The notes: a model not told the origin generated them from the letters alone. DNA of 42,388 bases from UBA9715 sp003452695 (GCA_946625225.1 CAMOTA010000013.1:1-42388), one strand, 5' to 3'; numbered from the stretch's first letter, positions 9,827 to 18,950 are shown. Numbers and translations are program-made.

Positions 9827-10043
9827 TGCCAAGAGAAACCTCTCCACGACATGCGCGGACCCATCCGCTTGCAAGGCCGCCCTCGTCTCCACGGTGTGCG
9901 GCTTGCGGGCGGATGGGGCCTGCCATGGAAAGCGGCGACGTGGGCTGCCGGCCCCACCGGACACTTACCTGGCGACTGTCTGGTGACTTGTCTATCTGGA
10001 CTAGGACGGCGTGGTTGGGCGGGCGTGTTGGCGCGGGGGAGCA

Positions 10044-10159
10044 TCCAAAAAAGCACGCTTGGGACGTACCCCTTCCATTCATTCAGATGAGGAAAACGTT
10101 CTACCTGGCGTTTTCATAAATGAATGGAAGGGGTGCGTCCCCAAGCGTGCTTTTTTGGA
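10044..10159. terminator. 116-bp palindrome ending in T-runs; terminator and REP family B
   Basis: The arms 10044-10085 and 10121-10159 are near-perfect inverted copies starting TCCAAAAAAGCACGCTTGGG; a second hairpin GAAAACG/CGTTTTC sits in the loop. Read on the minus strand, a long GC-rich stem ends in TTTTTT after the SGNH gene (stop at 10193), so it should terminate the aro operon; the plus strand also has a T-run. It shares the TTGGGACGTACCCC block with the palindrome at 26199-26240. Confidence 0.7.
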
Positions 10160-10192
10160 CAGGCGCGGGGGGCGGCAACCGTTCGGGTGGGG

Positions 10193-11893
10193 TTATTCGA
10201 GGTAGGGTTCGGGGATTTCGTCGAGCGACTCCTTGATTAGGGCGGCATAGTCGGGCAGGCGGTTTGCGCGGGGGTGGCAACCGTCCGAGAGGTACTGCGA
10301 TTCGCGGCCGGCGACCAGGCCGTGCCAGTCTATCTTGTGCACATTGGGGTAGCGCTGCACCATGGTGTCGATAGTGGCGTTGGTGGTGGCGGTGCCACGC
10401 GAATTGCCGACGACCATTTCGGTAACGAAATAGATTTCCTTGTCGGGGCCAAGGCATTCGACTATCTCCTCGGCAGCCTCTTCGGACACGCCGCCTACAT
10501 CGTTGTTGCCCGTGCCGATAACATAGCGCTCGTAGGAGCCATCGTCTTTGCGCACGTGGTCCAGAACGCCTGCGTTGGCGCTCTTGCCCTCGAAGACCAA
10601 GCCGCCGTTTTCCAACGTGCGCCCGGCGTCGGCGTTCACCGTTACGCCCGGCATGGCCGATTCCAGCGCAGCCGTGGCGTTTTGCATAATGGAATCGCCG
10701 ATGAGCACCGTGTTCGAATAGTCGTCCGTGCGGAACCGCGCGCGCCAGGCTTGTATGCGCTCGGCCTTGGCGCGCTGCACCTCGGATTCCAGGTAGGCCA
10801 GCTTCGCCGCCGCAGGCGTTCGTCCACCTGCATCCCACGATGCGCACACGCGACCCTCGCTGTAGCACAGCAGGCCCACATTTATGCCGGCAAGCACATT
10901 GAACTGGGCGCGCGGCACGACAACCGTAGCTGTAATGTCGCGGTGGGCCGCACGGCGCATGAACTGGTCTCCTTCGGTTTGCACCGTGCTCAGCACACGG
11001 CCCATGGAATCGACCAGATAGAACCTGGCACGATAGTGGAACGTTTCGCGCTTTTCCCCTTCGTTTGCCAAGGTGGCGCGCACGACAACGGGCACGAGCG
11101 CCGCCGTATCCGGCTCGTACGATTCAACCACGGTCGGGGGAAGCGGCTGCGCGGGCGTGGCTTCGCCTGCTGGCGCGGCGGCTTCCGTGGGGTCGGTAGC
11201 TGCCGCGGAATCGGTTTCCGCGGGCGTGGCTTCCGCTGGGTCGGCTGCTGGCGCCGAAGGGGAAGCGGACGCTGCGGGGTCGGCTTCTGCAGGCGTGGCT
11301 TCGCCTGCAGAGCCAGTAGCTGCCGTGGGATCGGCTTGCGCGGGGGAAGTGACTTCTGAGGAATCGGCTGCCGCCGAAGGGGAAGCGGATACCGCTGGGT
11401 CGGTTGCTGCGGGGTCGTCTTCGGCGGCGGAGCTGGTGGTTGCCGTGGGGTCGGCTTCGTTCACGGACGCGGCATCGGTTGCAGGCGCGGCGGCTTCGGC
11501 AGCGGCGGCTTCGGCGGCTTGGCGCTCGGCAGCGGCGGCTTCGGCGGCTTGGCGCTCGGCAGCGGCGGCAATGGCGGCCTCGGCCTCCGCCGTGTTGCCG
11601 GCCAGATACGACGCATGCGCCTTGCCGGCAATCTGGATGTTCAGCGGTTGTGGCGCAAGTTCCTCGGCCGCCGGCGATGTGGACGCGGCCGATTCTGCAG
11701 AGGCGCCCTGCGGCGCAGTCGCACTACACGCACAGAGCGCGACGGTTGCCCACGCTGCAACAATGCCGACAAGCACGCGCCGCGCAACAGCGCAAAACTC
11801 CCGCGATTCGCTTTCGGCCCGATTGGGGCGCACATCGGCGAAGACGGGCGAAGGGCCCGCCCCATTTGCGCGCATCGATGTTCGCAAGTGCAT
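10193..11893 (-). CDS. SGNH/GDSL-hydrolase lipoprotein, OatA-C-like
   Basis: A 566-residue exported lipoprotein, last gene of the aro operon. A hydrophobic segment ends in the lipobox LCAC with the lipidated Cys at about 56. Then come an Ala/Glu-rich probable coiled coil (about 90-150), a long Ala/Thr/Pro/Asp spacer to about 270 and a beta-type domain. The C-terminal SGNH domain starts near 390: GDS (nucleophile Ser about 401), GTGNND, and DGCHP near 537-541 carrying the Asp/His pair. This domain resembles the extracytoplasmic part of peptidoglycan O-acetyltransferases (OatA-like), so acetyl transfer to or removal from wall glycans is the likeliest role. The ATG at 11893 is preceded by AGGAG at 11900-11904, which overlaps the aroB stop codon, indicating coupling. 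Why a surface hydrolase follows aroB is unclear. Confidence 0.82.
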   Translation of the reverse strand: MHLRTSMRANGAGPSPVFADVRPNRAESESREFCAVARRVLVGIVAAWATVALCACSATAPQGASAESAASTSPAAEELAPQPLNIQIAGKAHASYLAGNTAEAEAAIAAAAERQAAEAAAAERQAAEAAAAEAAAPATDAASVNEADPTATTSSAAEDDPAATDPAVSASPSAAADSSEVTSPAQADPTAATGSAGEATPAEADPAASASPSAPAADPAEATPAETDSAAATDPTEAAAPAGEATPAQPLPPTVVESYEPDTAALVPVVVRATLANEGEKRETFHYRARFYLVDSMGRVLSTVQTEGDQFMRRAAHRDITATVVVPRAQFNVLAGINVGLLCYSEGRVCASWDAGGRTPAAAKLAYLESEVQRAKAERIQAWRARFRTDDYSNTVLIGDSIMQNATAALESAMPGVTVNADAGRTLENGGLVFEGKSANAGVLDHVRKDDGSYERYVIGTGNNDVGGVSEEAAEEIVECLGPDKEIYFVTEMVVGNSRGTATTNATIDTMVQRYPNVHKIDWHGLVAGRESQYLSDGCHPRANRLPDYAALIKESLDEIPEPYLE

Positions 11894-11903
11894 GATGTCT
11901 CTC

Positions 11904-13091
11904 CTATTCAGCCGACACTGCCGACGCGGCCGGTGCGGCCGGTGCGGCCGGCGCGGCAGACGCGGCAGACACTGCCGATGCGCTCGGCGCGGCCGGCGCC
12001 ACAAGGGACAGCTGGTCCAGAATGTCTTCGTCGGACATGGCTACGACGCTCCATTGCGCCACATCGCGCGCCAGCACGAAGCGTATCTGGCCGCCGCGCG
12101 CCTTCTTGTCGCGCTTCATGGCGGAAAGCAGGTCGGCGGCCGATGCCCGATAGTCCAGGGCATGCAGCCCCAAGGCGTCGAGCAGCTGCCCCTGGGCCTC
12201 GGCAAACCCGTCGGCCACGTCTCCGCGGCTTGCGGCCAGGCGCGCCGCGAAGCGCATGCCCTCCGCCACGGCGGCCCCGTGTGAAAACGTGCCGTAGCCG
12301 CACGCCGATTCTATGGCATGGCCCAACGTGTGGCCGTAGTTCAGGCATTCGCGCACGCCGGCGCTTTCGGTCTTGTCGCGCGCCACCACGTTTGCCTTGA
12401 ACACCACGCAGCGCTGCACCGCCTCGGCCACCACGTGCGCATCGCGCACCGCCAGGGCATCGGCATGGTCCAGCAGCCAGAAGAAGAAGTCGTCCGAATC
12501 GATGACGGCCGACTTGGCAATCTCGCCGCATCCGCACTGCCATTCGCGTTCGTCCAGCGTGGCAAGCACGTCGGTGTCAGCGCAGACGAACGAAGGCTGG
12601 TAGAATGCGCCCACCAGGTTCTTCCCTTCGGGAAGGTTCACCGCGGTCTTTCCGCCCACCGACGAATCCACCATGGCAAGCAGCGTCGTGGGAACCTGCA
12701 CCACGGGCACGCCGCGCATATAGGTTGCCGCCACGAAGCCCGCCAGATCGCCCACCACGCCGCCGCCGAGCGCCACTACCAGGCAATCGCGGCCCAAGCC
12801 CAACTGCGCCATGGCGCTGAACAGTTCGCCGGCAACGTCCAGGCGCTTGGAATCCTCGCCCGCGGGCACTACGACATCGCTGGCACGGAAGCCCGCGGCG
12901 CCCAGCGCAGCCTTCGCGCGCGCAAGATACAGCGGCCCCACGTTCGAATCGGTAACGACGAGCACATCGCGGGCGGTGGCGAAGCGGTCGATTTCCCGCA
13001 GGTTCCGCCCCAGCGAATCCAGTATTCCCGCGCCGATGCGCACCGCATAGTCGCGTTCCGCCGGCAAGCTTACCAGAACCTTGGTCGCCAC
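11904..13091 (-). CDS. aroB: 3-dehydroquinate synthase
   Basis: AroB (395 residues) converts DAHP to 3-dehydroquinate, step two of the shikimate pathway, in the cytoplasm with NAD and a divalent metal. Visible motifs are the nucleotide-binding GGGVVGDLAGFVAATYMRG, VPTTLLAMVDSSVGGKT, and NYGHTLGHAIE with metal-binding His residues. A GTG at 13091 is preferred: AAGGAGG ends 6 nt before it, whereas the ATG at 13097 directly abuts that site. The last 25 or so residues are an Ala/Ser/Pro repeat tail absent from the usual enzyme and likely disordered. It follows aroK after a 116-bp gap with no recognised element and is followed 10 bp later by the SGNH gene. Confidence 0.95.
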   Translation of the reverse strand: MATKVLVSLPAERDYAVRIGAGILDSLGRNLREIDRFATARDVLVVTDSNVGPLYLARAKAALGAAGFRASDVVVPAGEDSKRLDVAGELFSAMAQLGLGRDCLVVALGGGVVGDLAGFVAATYMRGVPVVQVPTTLLAMVDSSVGGKTAVNLPEGKNLVGAFYQPSFVCADTDVLATLDEREWQCGCGEIAKSAVIDSDDFFFWLLDHADALAVRDAHVVAEAVQRCVVFKANVVARDKTESAGVRECLNYGHTLGHAIESACGYGTFSHGAAVAEGMRFAARLAASRGDVADGFAEAQGQLLDALGLHALDYRASAADLLSAMKRDKKARGGQIRFVLARDVAQWSVVAMSDEDILDQLSLVAPAAPSASAVSAASAAPAAPAAPAASAVSAE

Positions 13092-13207
13092 AAGCATCCT
13101 CCTTCTTCCAGCCTTCGCCTCCGAGGACCTTTCTCGTTTCACGCGTTCCGCAGCAACGAAACGACCGGCGAAAGCGCGCGGCGGGCGGCCGTTTCCCAAG
13201 ATGCGCC

Positions 13208-13867
13208 TTAGCCCTCTTCCCACACATGCGCGCGCCGCAGCACCGAAAACGCTTCGCGCGCAATCGATGCCGAACTGCGGCCCGACGTGTCGATGCTCGC
13301 ATCCGCCACCTCTTCGTAGAGCGGCAGGCGGCCTTCGATGACCCGTGCAGCCTGGGCCATGTCGCCGAACAGGGGGCGCGTGGACACATCGGATATGCGC
13401 GATGCCGCCTCTTCGGCCGTAACCTGCAAATACACCACGAAGCCATGGCGTTTCAGCAGCGCGCGGTTCTCGGCGGCAAGCACCACGCCACCCCCGCACG
13501 ACACGAGCTGCGGATCGCCCTGCGCCAGTTCGCGCAGCACGTCGGTTTCTATCGCCCGAAAACCCGATTCGCCCGATTCGGCGAAGATTTCCTTCACCTT
13601 CATATCGCAGCGCCGTTCGATGAACGTGTCCATGTCGATTGCGGCAACGCCGGCAAGCCGCGCCAGCTTGCGCGCCACCGACGTCTTGCCCGCACCCATG
13701 AAGCCCACGAAGAACACGGGGCGCAGCAAGCGTCCCGTTTCCTGTTGCGCCAGGTCGGAAGAGCCCGGCTTGCGAAAATCGTAGACCGGCTGTTGCACGC
13801 CGGCACCCGCGCTCTTCGGAGCTGCGGCATCGGCCTTGCCGGGAATTTCGCCGGGAAGGCCGTTCAT
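13208..13867 (-). CDS. aroK: Shikimate kinase
   Basis: AroK (219 residues) phosphorylates shikimate with ATP. The kinase core has Walker A GFMGAGKTSVARKLA, the shikimate-binding DMDTFIE and FRAIETDVL segments, CGGGVV, and lid region STRPLFGD. About 50 extra residues precede the core, a polar Ala/Gly/Pro-rich extension not seen in the usual 170-residue enzyme. Its ATG at 13867 overlaps the aroC stop (ATGA), so translation is probably coupled. aroB follows. Confidence 0.95.
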   Translation of the reverse strand: MNGLPGEIPGKADAAAPKSAGAGVQQPVYDFRKPGSSDLAQQETGRLLRPVFFVGFMGAGKTSVARKLARLAGVAAIDMDTFIERRCDMKVKEIFAESGESGFRAIETDVLRELAQGDPQLVSCGGGVVLAAENRALLKRHGFVVYLQVTAEEAASRISDVSTRPLFGDMAQAARVIEGRLPLYEEVADASIDTSGRSSASIAREAFSVLRRAHVWEEG

Positions 13868-15036
13868 TTCGCCGCCGTTTTCAGGCGCTGCTTGTATGCG
13901 GCCACGCCCGCCCGAATGTCGGTCATGTTGTCGTGCCCGAACTTTTCCAGATAGGCATTGGCCAGGGCCAGCGCCACTTCGCCTTCGGCGACCACCGCGC
14001 AGGCGGGCACCGCGCATACATCGCTGCGCTCCTTCGAGGCCTCGGCGGGTTCCAGCGTGTCCAGATTGATGGTCGAAAGCGGGGTCATCAGCGTGGGAAT
14101 GGGCTTCATGGCGCACGACACGATAAGCGGCATGCCGGTTGTCATGCCGCCCTCCAGGCCGCCGGCGTTGTTGCTAGTGCGCAGGAAGCCCGCGGCAGAA
14201 TCCAGCACTATCTGGTCGTGCACGTGCGATCCGGGAAGACGCGCGGCGCCGAAACCCAGCCCGAATTCCACGCCTTTTATTGCGGGGATGGAAAACAGGG
14301 CGGCGCCGATTCGCGACGTAAGGCGTTCGTGCGCGGAAGCATAGCCGCCCAAACCGCTTATCAGGCCCCTCGCCACGACCCGGAACGTGCCGCCCAGGCT
14401 TTCGCCCAAATCGCGGGCCTTGTCTATTTCGGCGCGCATGGCATCGGCCGCCGCTTCGTCGGGGCAACGCACGTCCGAAAGCTCGATTTCCAGCGGCTTG
14501 AAGTCCGGCGCGTCCATCATCGGGTCGCGTTCGACCATGCGCGCGCTTCCGATGGACGTTACATACGAGAACACTTCCACGCCCAGTTCCACCAGCAACT
14601 CGCGCGCTATGCCCGCAGCCGCCACGCGTGCCGCCGTTTCGCGGGCGCTGGCACGCTCCAACACGTCGCGGCAATCGTTCGAATCGATTTTCAGCGCACC
14701 GACCAGGTCGGCATGGCCCGGCCGCGGCGTGGTTTCGCGCTTCAGGTCGTCGGGCGCATCGCCGAATGCGGCCATGCGGTCGGTCCAGTTCTGCCAGTCG
14801 CGGTTTTCCACGACCAGCGCAATGGGGCTTCCAATGGTCCGGCCGAAGCGCACGCCCGACACGATGCGCACCGTGTCGCGCTCGATTGCCTGGCGCCCGC
14901 CGCGCCCGTATCCTGCCTGGCGGCGCGCAAGGTCGGCGTTGATGCTCTCCTCGGAAACGCGCAGGCCCGCCGGCACGCCATCGACGATGGCGGTAAGCTG
15001 CGGACCGTGGCTTTCGCCTGCTGTTATAAGTTGCAC
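13864..15036 (-). CDS. aroC: Chorismate synthase
   Basis: AroC (390 residues, full length) makes chorismate from EPSP using reduced FMN. Typical motifs are the N-terminal TAGESHGPQL, RRQAGYGRGGRQ, RASARETAARVAAGI-like segment, and GGLEGGMTTGMPL near the C-terminal half. The GTG start at 15036 lies 12 bp after the efp stop and has only a weak ribosome-binding site, so it may depend on coupling to efp. The 3' end overlaps aroK by 4 bp. Confidence 0.96.
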   Translation of the reverse strand: MQLITAGESHGPQLTAIVDGVPAGLRVSEESINADLARRQAGYGRGGRQAIERDTVRIVSGVRFGRTIGSPIALVVENRDWQNWTDRMAAFGDAPDDLKRETTPRPGHADLVGALKIDSNDCRDVLERASARETAARVAAAGIARELLVELGVEVFSYVTSIGSARMVERDPMMDAPDFKPLEIELSDVRCPDEAAADAMRAEIDKARDLGESLGGTFRVVARGLISGLGGYASAHERLTSRIGAALFSIPAIKGVEFGLGFGAARLPGSHVHDQIVLDSAAGFLRTSNNAGGLEGGMTTGMPLIVSCAMKPIPTLMTPLSTINLDTLEPAEASKERSDVCAVPACAVVAEGEVALALANAYLEKFGHDNMTDIRAGVAAYKQRLKTAAK

Positions 15037-15048
15037 GATAAGCTTCGG

Positions 15049-15609
15049 CTAGACGCGCTTCACGAAACGGCCGTCGCGCGTGTCGACCTGCAGCACGTCG
15101 CCGATTTCCACATACATGGGCACCTGCACCACTGCGCCGGTTTCCAGCGTGGCGGGCTTGGTGGAGCCCTGAACCGTGTCGCCCTTGAAGCCGGGCTCGG
15201 TCTCGGTCACTTCCAGTTCCACGAACATCATGGGCTCGATGCCGATAAGCTCGTCGCCTGCGTATTGCAGCGTAACGTCGTCGTTTTCCTTCAGCCACTT
15301 GGCCACATCGCCCACCACGTCGGCTCCGATGGCCTCTTGCTCGTAGGTGCTGTTGTCCATGAAGTTGAAGTCGGCGCCGTCGTTGTACAGGTACTGCATC
15401 TTGCGCGTTTCCATGCGCACGGAGTCGAACTTCGTGCCGGCGTTGAACGTGTTGTCCACGATGCGGCCAGTGCGCACATCGCGCATCTTCGTGCGCACGA
15501 ACGCGCCACCCTTGCCCGGCTTCACGTGCTGGAACTCCACGATGGTCCACAGCTTGCCGTTATACTCGATGCACATGCCGTTCTTGAAATCTGCCGTCGA
15601 AATTGCCAC
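15049..15609 (-). CDS. efp: Elongation factor P
   Basis: EF-P (186 residues) rescues ribosomes stalled on polyproline. The N-terminal KOW-like domain carries KPGKGGAF; Lys33 at its tip is the position modified in many bacteria. Two OB domains follow and the C-terminus DTRDGRFVKRV is typical. The GTG at 15609 has GGAGAGGA 7 nt upstream; longer in-frame starts lack this. It sits between aroQ::pepP (61 bp) and aroC (12 bp); this pepP-efp neighbourhood is common in Gram-positive bacteria. The window's surface proteins have several proline runs, which fits a need for EF-P (inference). Confidence 0.96.
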   Translation of the reverse strand: MAISTADFKNGMCIEYNGKLWTIVEFQHVKPGKGGAFVRTKMRDVRTGRIVDNTFNAGTKFDSVRMETRKMQYLYNDGADFNFMDNSTYEQEAIGADVVGDVAKWLKENDDVTLQYAGDELIGIEPMMFVELEVTETEPGFKGDTVQGSTKPATLETGAVVQVPMYVEIGDVLQVDTRDGRFVKRV

Positions 15610-15670
15610 GATGCTGTCCTCTCCGTCTTGTGTAACGCTGGCCCTGCGCCACCGCTCGCTTTGCAAACTG

Positions 15671-17563
15671 CTAAATTATAACCAGTTCATGCCCGAGTTG
15701 CGAAAAAGCCTCGTAACCTTCAGACGTAACGACGCCGCAATCTTCCAAGCGCATGCCGAATTCGCCCGGAAGATAGATGCCCGGCTCCACGGTGACCACG
15801 TTGCCTTCCACGAGCGGGCGGTCGTTGCGCACGTTCAGCACCGGCAGCTCGTGCACTTCCAGGCCGACGCCATGGCCCAGGCCGTGGCCCATCTTGCCCT
15901 CGAAGCCGCCTTCGGCAAGCACGCGCTCGGCCAGTTCGTGGGCCTCTTTTCCCGTAACGCCGGGGCGCAGGAAATCCTGCACCTGCTCGTTTGCCCGGCG
16001 CAGAACCTCCCACGCCCGGGCCTTTTGCTCGTCGGGCTGCCCCAGGAACACCACGCGCGTTATGTCCGAACAGTATCCCCAGGCCTTCGCGCCGAAATCC
16101 ATGACCACGCACTGGCCGGCCTGCAGGCGCGTGGCGCCCGGCACGGCATGCGGATCGGCGCCGTTGGGTCCCGTGGCCACGATCGATCGGAAGGCCAGGC
16201 CCTCGGCCCCGTGGCGCACCATGTAGTCTTCCAGTTCCAGCTGCACCTCGCGCTCGGTCATGCCGGGGCGCATGAAACCCACGATGTGCTGGAACGCCGC
16301 ATCGCTTATCGCCTGGGCTGCACGCAAACGCACCAGCTCGGCGGGCGATTTCACGCCACGCAGGCCCAGCACCACGTCGGTCGTGGCGCCCAGGTGCGCC
16401 GTGCCGAACGCCTGCGCCATCTTCGCGAATTCCGCATAGGAAATGCTGTCTTCGATGCCCAGGCGGCCTTCGAAGACCGCGTCTTCCCCGCTGCCTGCAA
16501 GCTGTGCGAGGGCAAACGCGACGTGGGTCGCGCGTTCGTCGTTCACCACCAGGTCGCCGCCCATGTCTTCCACCGCCGCGCAGATGGCGTGCGCATAGCG
16601 CGAATCGGTGTGCAGCACGGGTGCGGCATGCCCTGCGCGCACGAGTAGGGCATGCGCGCGCTCCTCGTCGAACACGCCGTCGATAGCGGTCAGCCATTGG
16701 ATGTTCGGCGTATCGCGCACGAGCAGGGCGTCCACCCCCAGCCGCGCCAGCAAGCCGCGCACCCGGGCCACGCGTTCGCGCGCGGATTGAGCCGCTTCGC
16801 CGGGCGCTTGCTCGGGCGCCGCTGCGGGCACGGGGGCTGCGTCTGCGGGCGCAGGCTCGGGTGCCGCTGCGGGCGCAGGCTCGGTGCCGGGAACCGCGTC
16901 TTCCGCATCCGCCGCGCCGGCCACCGGCACGGGTTTCGCGGTCGCAGCCGCGGCTGCTGCAACGCTCGCAGACGCCGCCGCTGCCGCAGTTGTCGCTCCG
17001 ATTGCGGCCGGAGCGAACGCCCCTGCCGTCGCCCCATCGGGTTCGACCCCGTCAGGGCGCCCTGCAACGATTACCGGCTGAACCACGGGATAGCGTTGCT
17101 CGTAGCCTTCGCCCAGACGCACAAGCTCGGGCGCATCCAACAGGATGTCCACTGCACGGCAGTAGCCTTCCACGCCCAGCCCCTTCACCTGCGCTATGCA
17201 CACGGGCGCGATGACCGACACGCTGCGGAAGGCCTCGCGTTCGTTCACGTTTGAAATGTGCACTTCCACGACGGGCACGTTCACGGCCGCCACCGCATCG
17301 CGCAGCGCGTACGAATAATGCGTGTGCGCACCGGGGTTGTACACGATGCCGTCGAAGAAGCCAGGCGATTCCTGAATAGCGTCCACCAGCTCGGCCTCGC
17401 TGTTCGACTGGCGCGCCCGAACCGCCACACCGCGCGCCGCGGCGTAGTCCACGACCGTCCGCTCCAAGTCGGCGAGCGTGCCGCTTCCGTATACGCCCGG
17501 CTCGCGCACGCCGAGCATGTTCATGTTCGGCCCGTTCAAAAGCAATATCCTGTGCATCTGCAT
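15671..17563 (-). CDS. Fused type II 3-dehydroquinate dehydratase and Xaa-Pro peptidase
   Basis: A 630-residue fusion. Residues 1-150 are a complete type II dehydroquinase (AroQ): LLNGPNMNMLG, Arg20 and Tyr25 in the lid loop, NPGAH with His80, and VEVHISN with His102. Residues about 155-262 are an Ala/Pro/Glu linker. Residues about 263-630 are a complete M24 peptidase: a creatinase-type N-domain, then metal ligands in VVMDFGAK and SDITR (two Asp), GHGLGHGVG (His), TVEPGIY and MRLEDCG (two Glu). Both active sites look intact, so one polypeptide should perform shikimate step three and cleave Xaa-Pro peptides. The ATG at 17563 follows GGGGAGG. It heads the operon with efp, aroC, aroK and aroB. 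Alternative: internal translation of a separate peptidase; no convincing internal start was seen. Confidence 0.93.
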   Translation of the reverse strand: MQMHRILLLNGPNMNMLGVREPGVYGSGTLADLERTVVDYAAARGVAVRARQSNSEAELVDAIQESPGFFDGIVYNPGAHTHYSYALRDAVAAVNVPVVEVHISNVNEREAFRSVSVIAPVCIAQVKGLGVEGYCRAVDILLDAPELVRLGEGYEQRYPVVQPVIVAGRPDGVEPDGATAGAFAPAAIGATTAAAAASASVAAAAAATAKPVPVAGAADAEDAVPGTEPAPAAAPEPAPADAAPVPAAAPEQAPGEAAQSARERVARVRGLLARLGVDALLVRDTPNIQWLTAIDGVFDEERAHALLVRAGHAAPVLHTDSRYAHAICAAVEDMGGDLVVNDERATHVAFALAQLAGSGEDAVFEGRLGIEDSISYAEFAKMAQAFGTAHLGATTDVVLGLRGVKSPAELVRLRAAQAISDAAFQHIVGFMRPGMTEREVQLELEDYMVRHGAEGLAFRSIVATGPNGADPHAVPGATRLQAGQCVVMDFGAKAWGYCSDITRVVFLGQPDEQKARAWEVLRRANEQVQDFLRPGVTGKEAHELAERVLAEGGFEGKMGHGLGHGVGLEVHELPVLNVRNDRPLVEGNVVTVEPGIYLPGEFGMRLEDCGVVTSEGYEAFSQLGHELVII

Positions 17564-17602
17564 AGAAACCTCCCCTTTCGGCTTGCCTTCATTGTACGCC
17601 CC
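17503..17602 (-). repeat. aroQ start region, source copy of a duplication
   Basis: This stretch, covering the aroQ ribosome-binding site and its first 20 or so codons, recurs at 19785-19882 with close to 90% identity and one 2-bp deletion. The copy at 19785-19882 has replaced the end of a toxin gene. Confidence 0.85.
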
Positions 17603-17662
17603 GCGCGCGACTGCGGGACAGACCCTTTCGGCATGGCGGGCTTCAGCTCGCATCCCTTCGCT

Positions 17663-17777
17663 ACCGCCCACGGCCCTGCCAACGCGCGAGGCGGCCATCC
17701 GGATGTGGAAAAGGGTCAGACCCTTTTCCTCATTTCTCACCCTCCATGCCCTGCGCGCTGGCAGAGCCGTGGGCGGT
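17663..17777. repeat. 115-bp nested palindrome in a 414-bp gap
   Basis: The outer arms ACCGCCCACGGCCCTGCCA and its inverted copy end at 17777. The loop carries a 23-bp palindrome at 17707-17729 with GGAAAAGGG/CCCTTTTCC arms. It lies between the phosphodiesterase stop (17978) and the aroQ::pepP start (17563) and may end minus-strand transcription of the former. The rest of 17564-17977 shows nothing clear. Confidence 0.7.
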
Positions 17778-17977
17778 TCGCCCCCCTCCAGCTCGGTCGC
17801 GCGAACGGCCGAAGCTTCGTGGCCGCCATTGCCCAAGGTCGTGCCAGCGCGCGGGGGCTCTTTCCTCGTTTTCGCAGGTAGATGCCGCCCGCATCGCAGA
17901 TGGACAGGTTGCCAGATTGAATAGCTCGCATCGCACAGATGCAAGCAAAGCACCTTGCAAACGCAACTGAGAATCGC

Positions 17978-18574
17978 TCAAACGGCAACTATGTCGACGG
18001 TAAGAACCATGCCCGGATCGTCCACTTTAACGATGGCCACCGTTGCGGGGTTGCCGCCACGTGGGCGCGATATGGCCCCAGGGCACACGGTTACGGTCCC
18101 GTCCGCGGAAAGAATCACCTTCTGCTCGTGCGTGTGGCCGTGCACGAGAACGCGTGGCGCAGGGCTTATGAACGACGGCCTGGTGGGGCCCGCCCCGCGA
18201 ACCGCAGCTCTTAGGTCTGCCGGGTCGTGCAGCATGGCGCAGCTTACGCCGCATTCCTCGAAAACCGCATATTGCGGGAGCGGCCTGCCGTTCAGCTCGT
18301 ACATCTCGCCGTAGTCGCAGTTCCCTGCAACGGCCACGAGCGGGGCGATTTCGCACAGCTCGTCGACTATCCACTGCTCGGCCCGCGCCGCGTATCCGAA
18401 ATCCCCCGCATGTGCGACGAGGTCGCACGGCTGCGCGGCCAGCACCATGTCGTCCTGTGCGTCGACTGCAACATGATGGAAAACCTGGCTCGCCGCATAC
18501 TCGCCGCGCAACGCCGCCACGGCCGAAGAGGGCAGCTTCCCATGCGTATCGCTGATAATGCCAATTGTCTTCAA
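17978..18574 (-). CDS. YfcE/MJ0936-type metallophosphoesterase
   Basis: A 198-residue cytoplasmic calcineurin-like phosphodiesterase. The metal site is visible as ISDTHG (Asp, His), HAGDFG (Asp), AGNCD (Asn) and VHGHTHEQ (His pair). Family members hydrolyse small phosphodiesters in vitro; the natural substrate is unknown. The start is placed at TTG 18574, which sits 5 nt after AAAGGAGG; the GTG at 18592 would put that ribosome-binding site inside the gene. It appears monocistronic. Confidence 0.88.
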   Translation of the reverse strand: MKTIGIISDTHGKLPSSAVAALRGEYAASQVFHHVAVDAQDDMVLAAQPCDLVAHAGDFGYAARAEQWIVDELCEIAPLVAVAGNCDYGEMYELNGRPLPQYAVFEECGVSCAMLHDPADLRAAVRGAGPTRPSFISPAPRVLVHGHTHEQKVILSADGTVTVCPGAISRPRGGNPATVAIVKVDDPGMVLTVDIVAV

Positions 18575-18685
18575 GATAACCTCCTTTTGCACTCCTTGGA
18601 GTTGCCAATCCCGTTGCTGCTCGGCGTCTCATAGCTCGCAAGCTCGCAGATGTTAAGCTTACTACCACCCGGGCAGAAGCTGGCT

Positions 18686-18939
18686 CACCCGTAACCTCGA
18701 CTTCGTTTTAGTGAAACGGAGGTTACGGGTGGAAGGGCCCACTAGTTTCAGAGAAACGGCCCGTTTCGAAAATGAAATCGGGGTTACGGGTGGATTTCCA
18801 GGTTCCCCGCAGCTCCGACGCGACATAACCCCAGTTCGCGCTGGGCTGGTAAGCAGCAAATCCACCCGCAACCCCGATTTCATCCCGCAAAAGGCCCGAA
18901 ATCCTCCATCTAGTGGGCCCTTCCACCCGTAACCCCGTT
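18686..18939. repeat. Nested palindromes built on a GGTTACGGGTG core
   Basis: Three inverted pairs share the core. A hairpin spans 18686-18731. Outer arms 18715-18745 and 18910-18939 match almost fully (CTAGTGGGCCCTTCCACCCG). Inner arms are 18774-18797 and 18858-18881 (GAAATCGGGGTTACGGGTGG). The core therefore occurs five times in 254 bp in alternating orientation. No coding frame is convincing. It looks like REP units inserted or duplicated within one another. Confidence 0.8.
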
Positions 18940-18950
18940 TTCACGAACAC

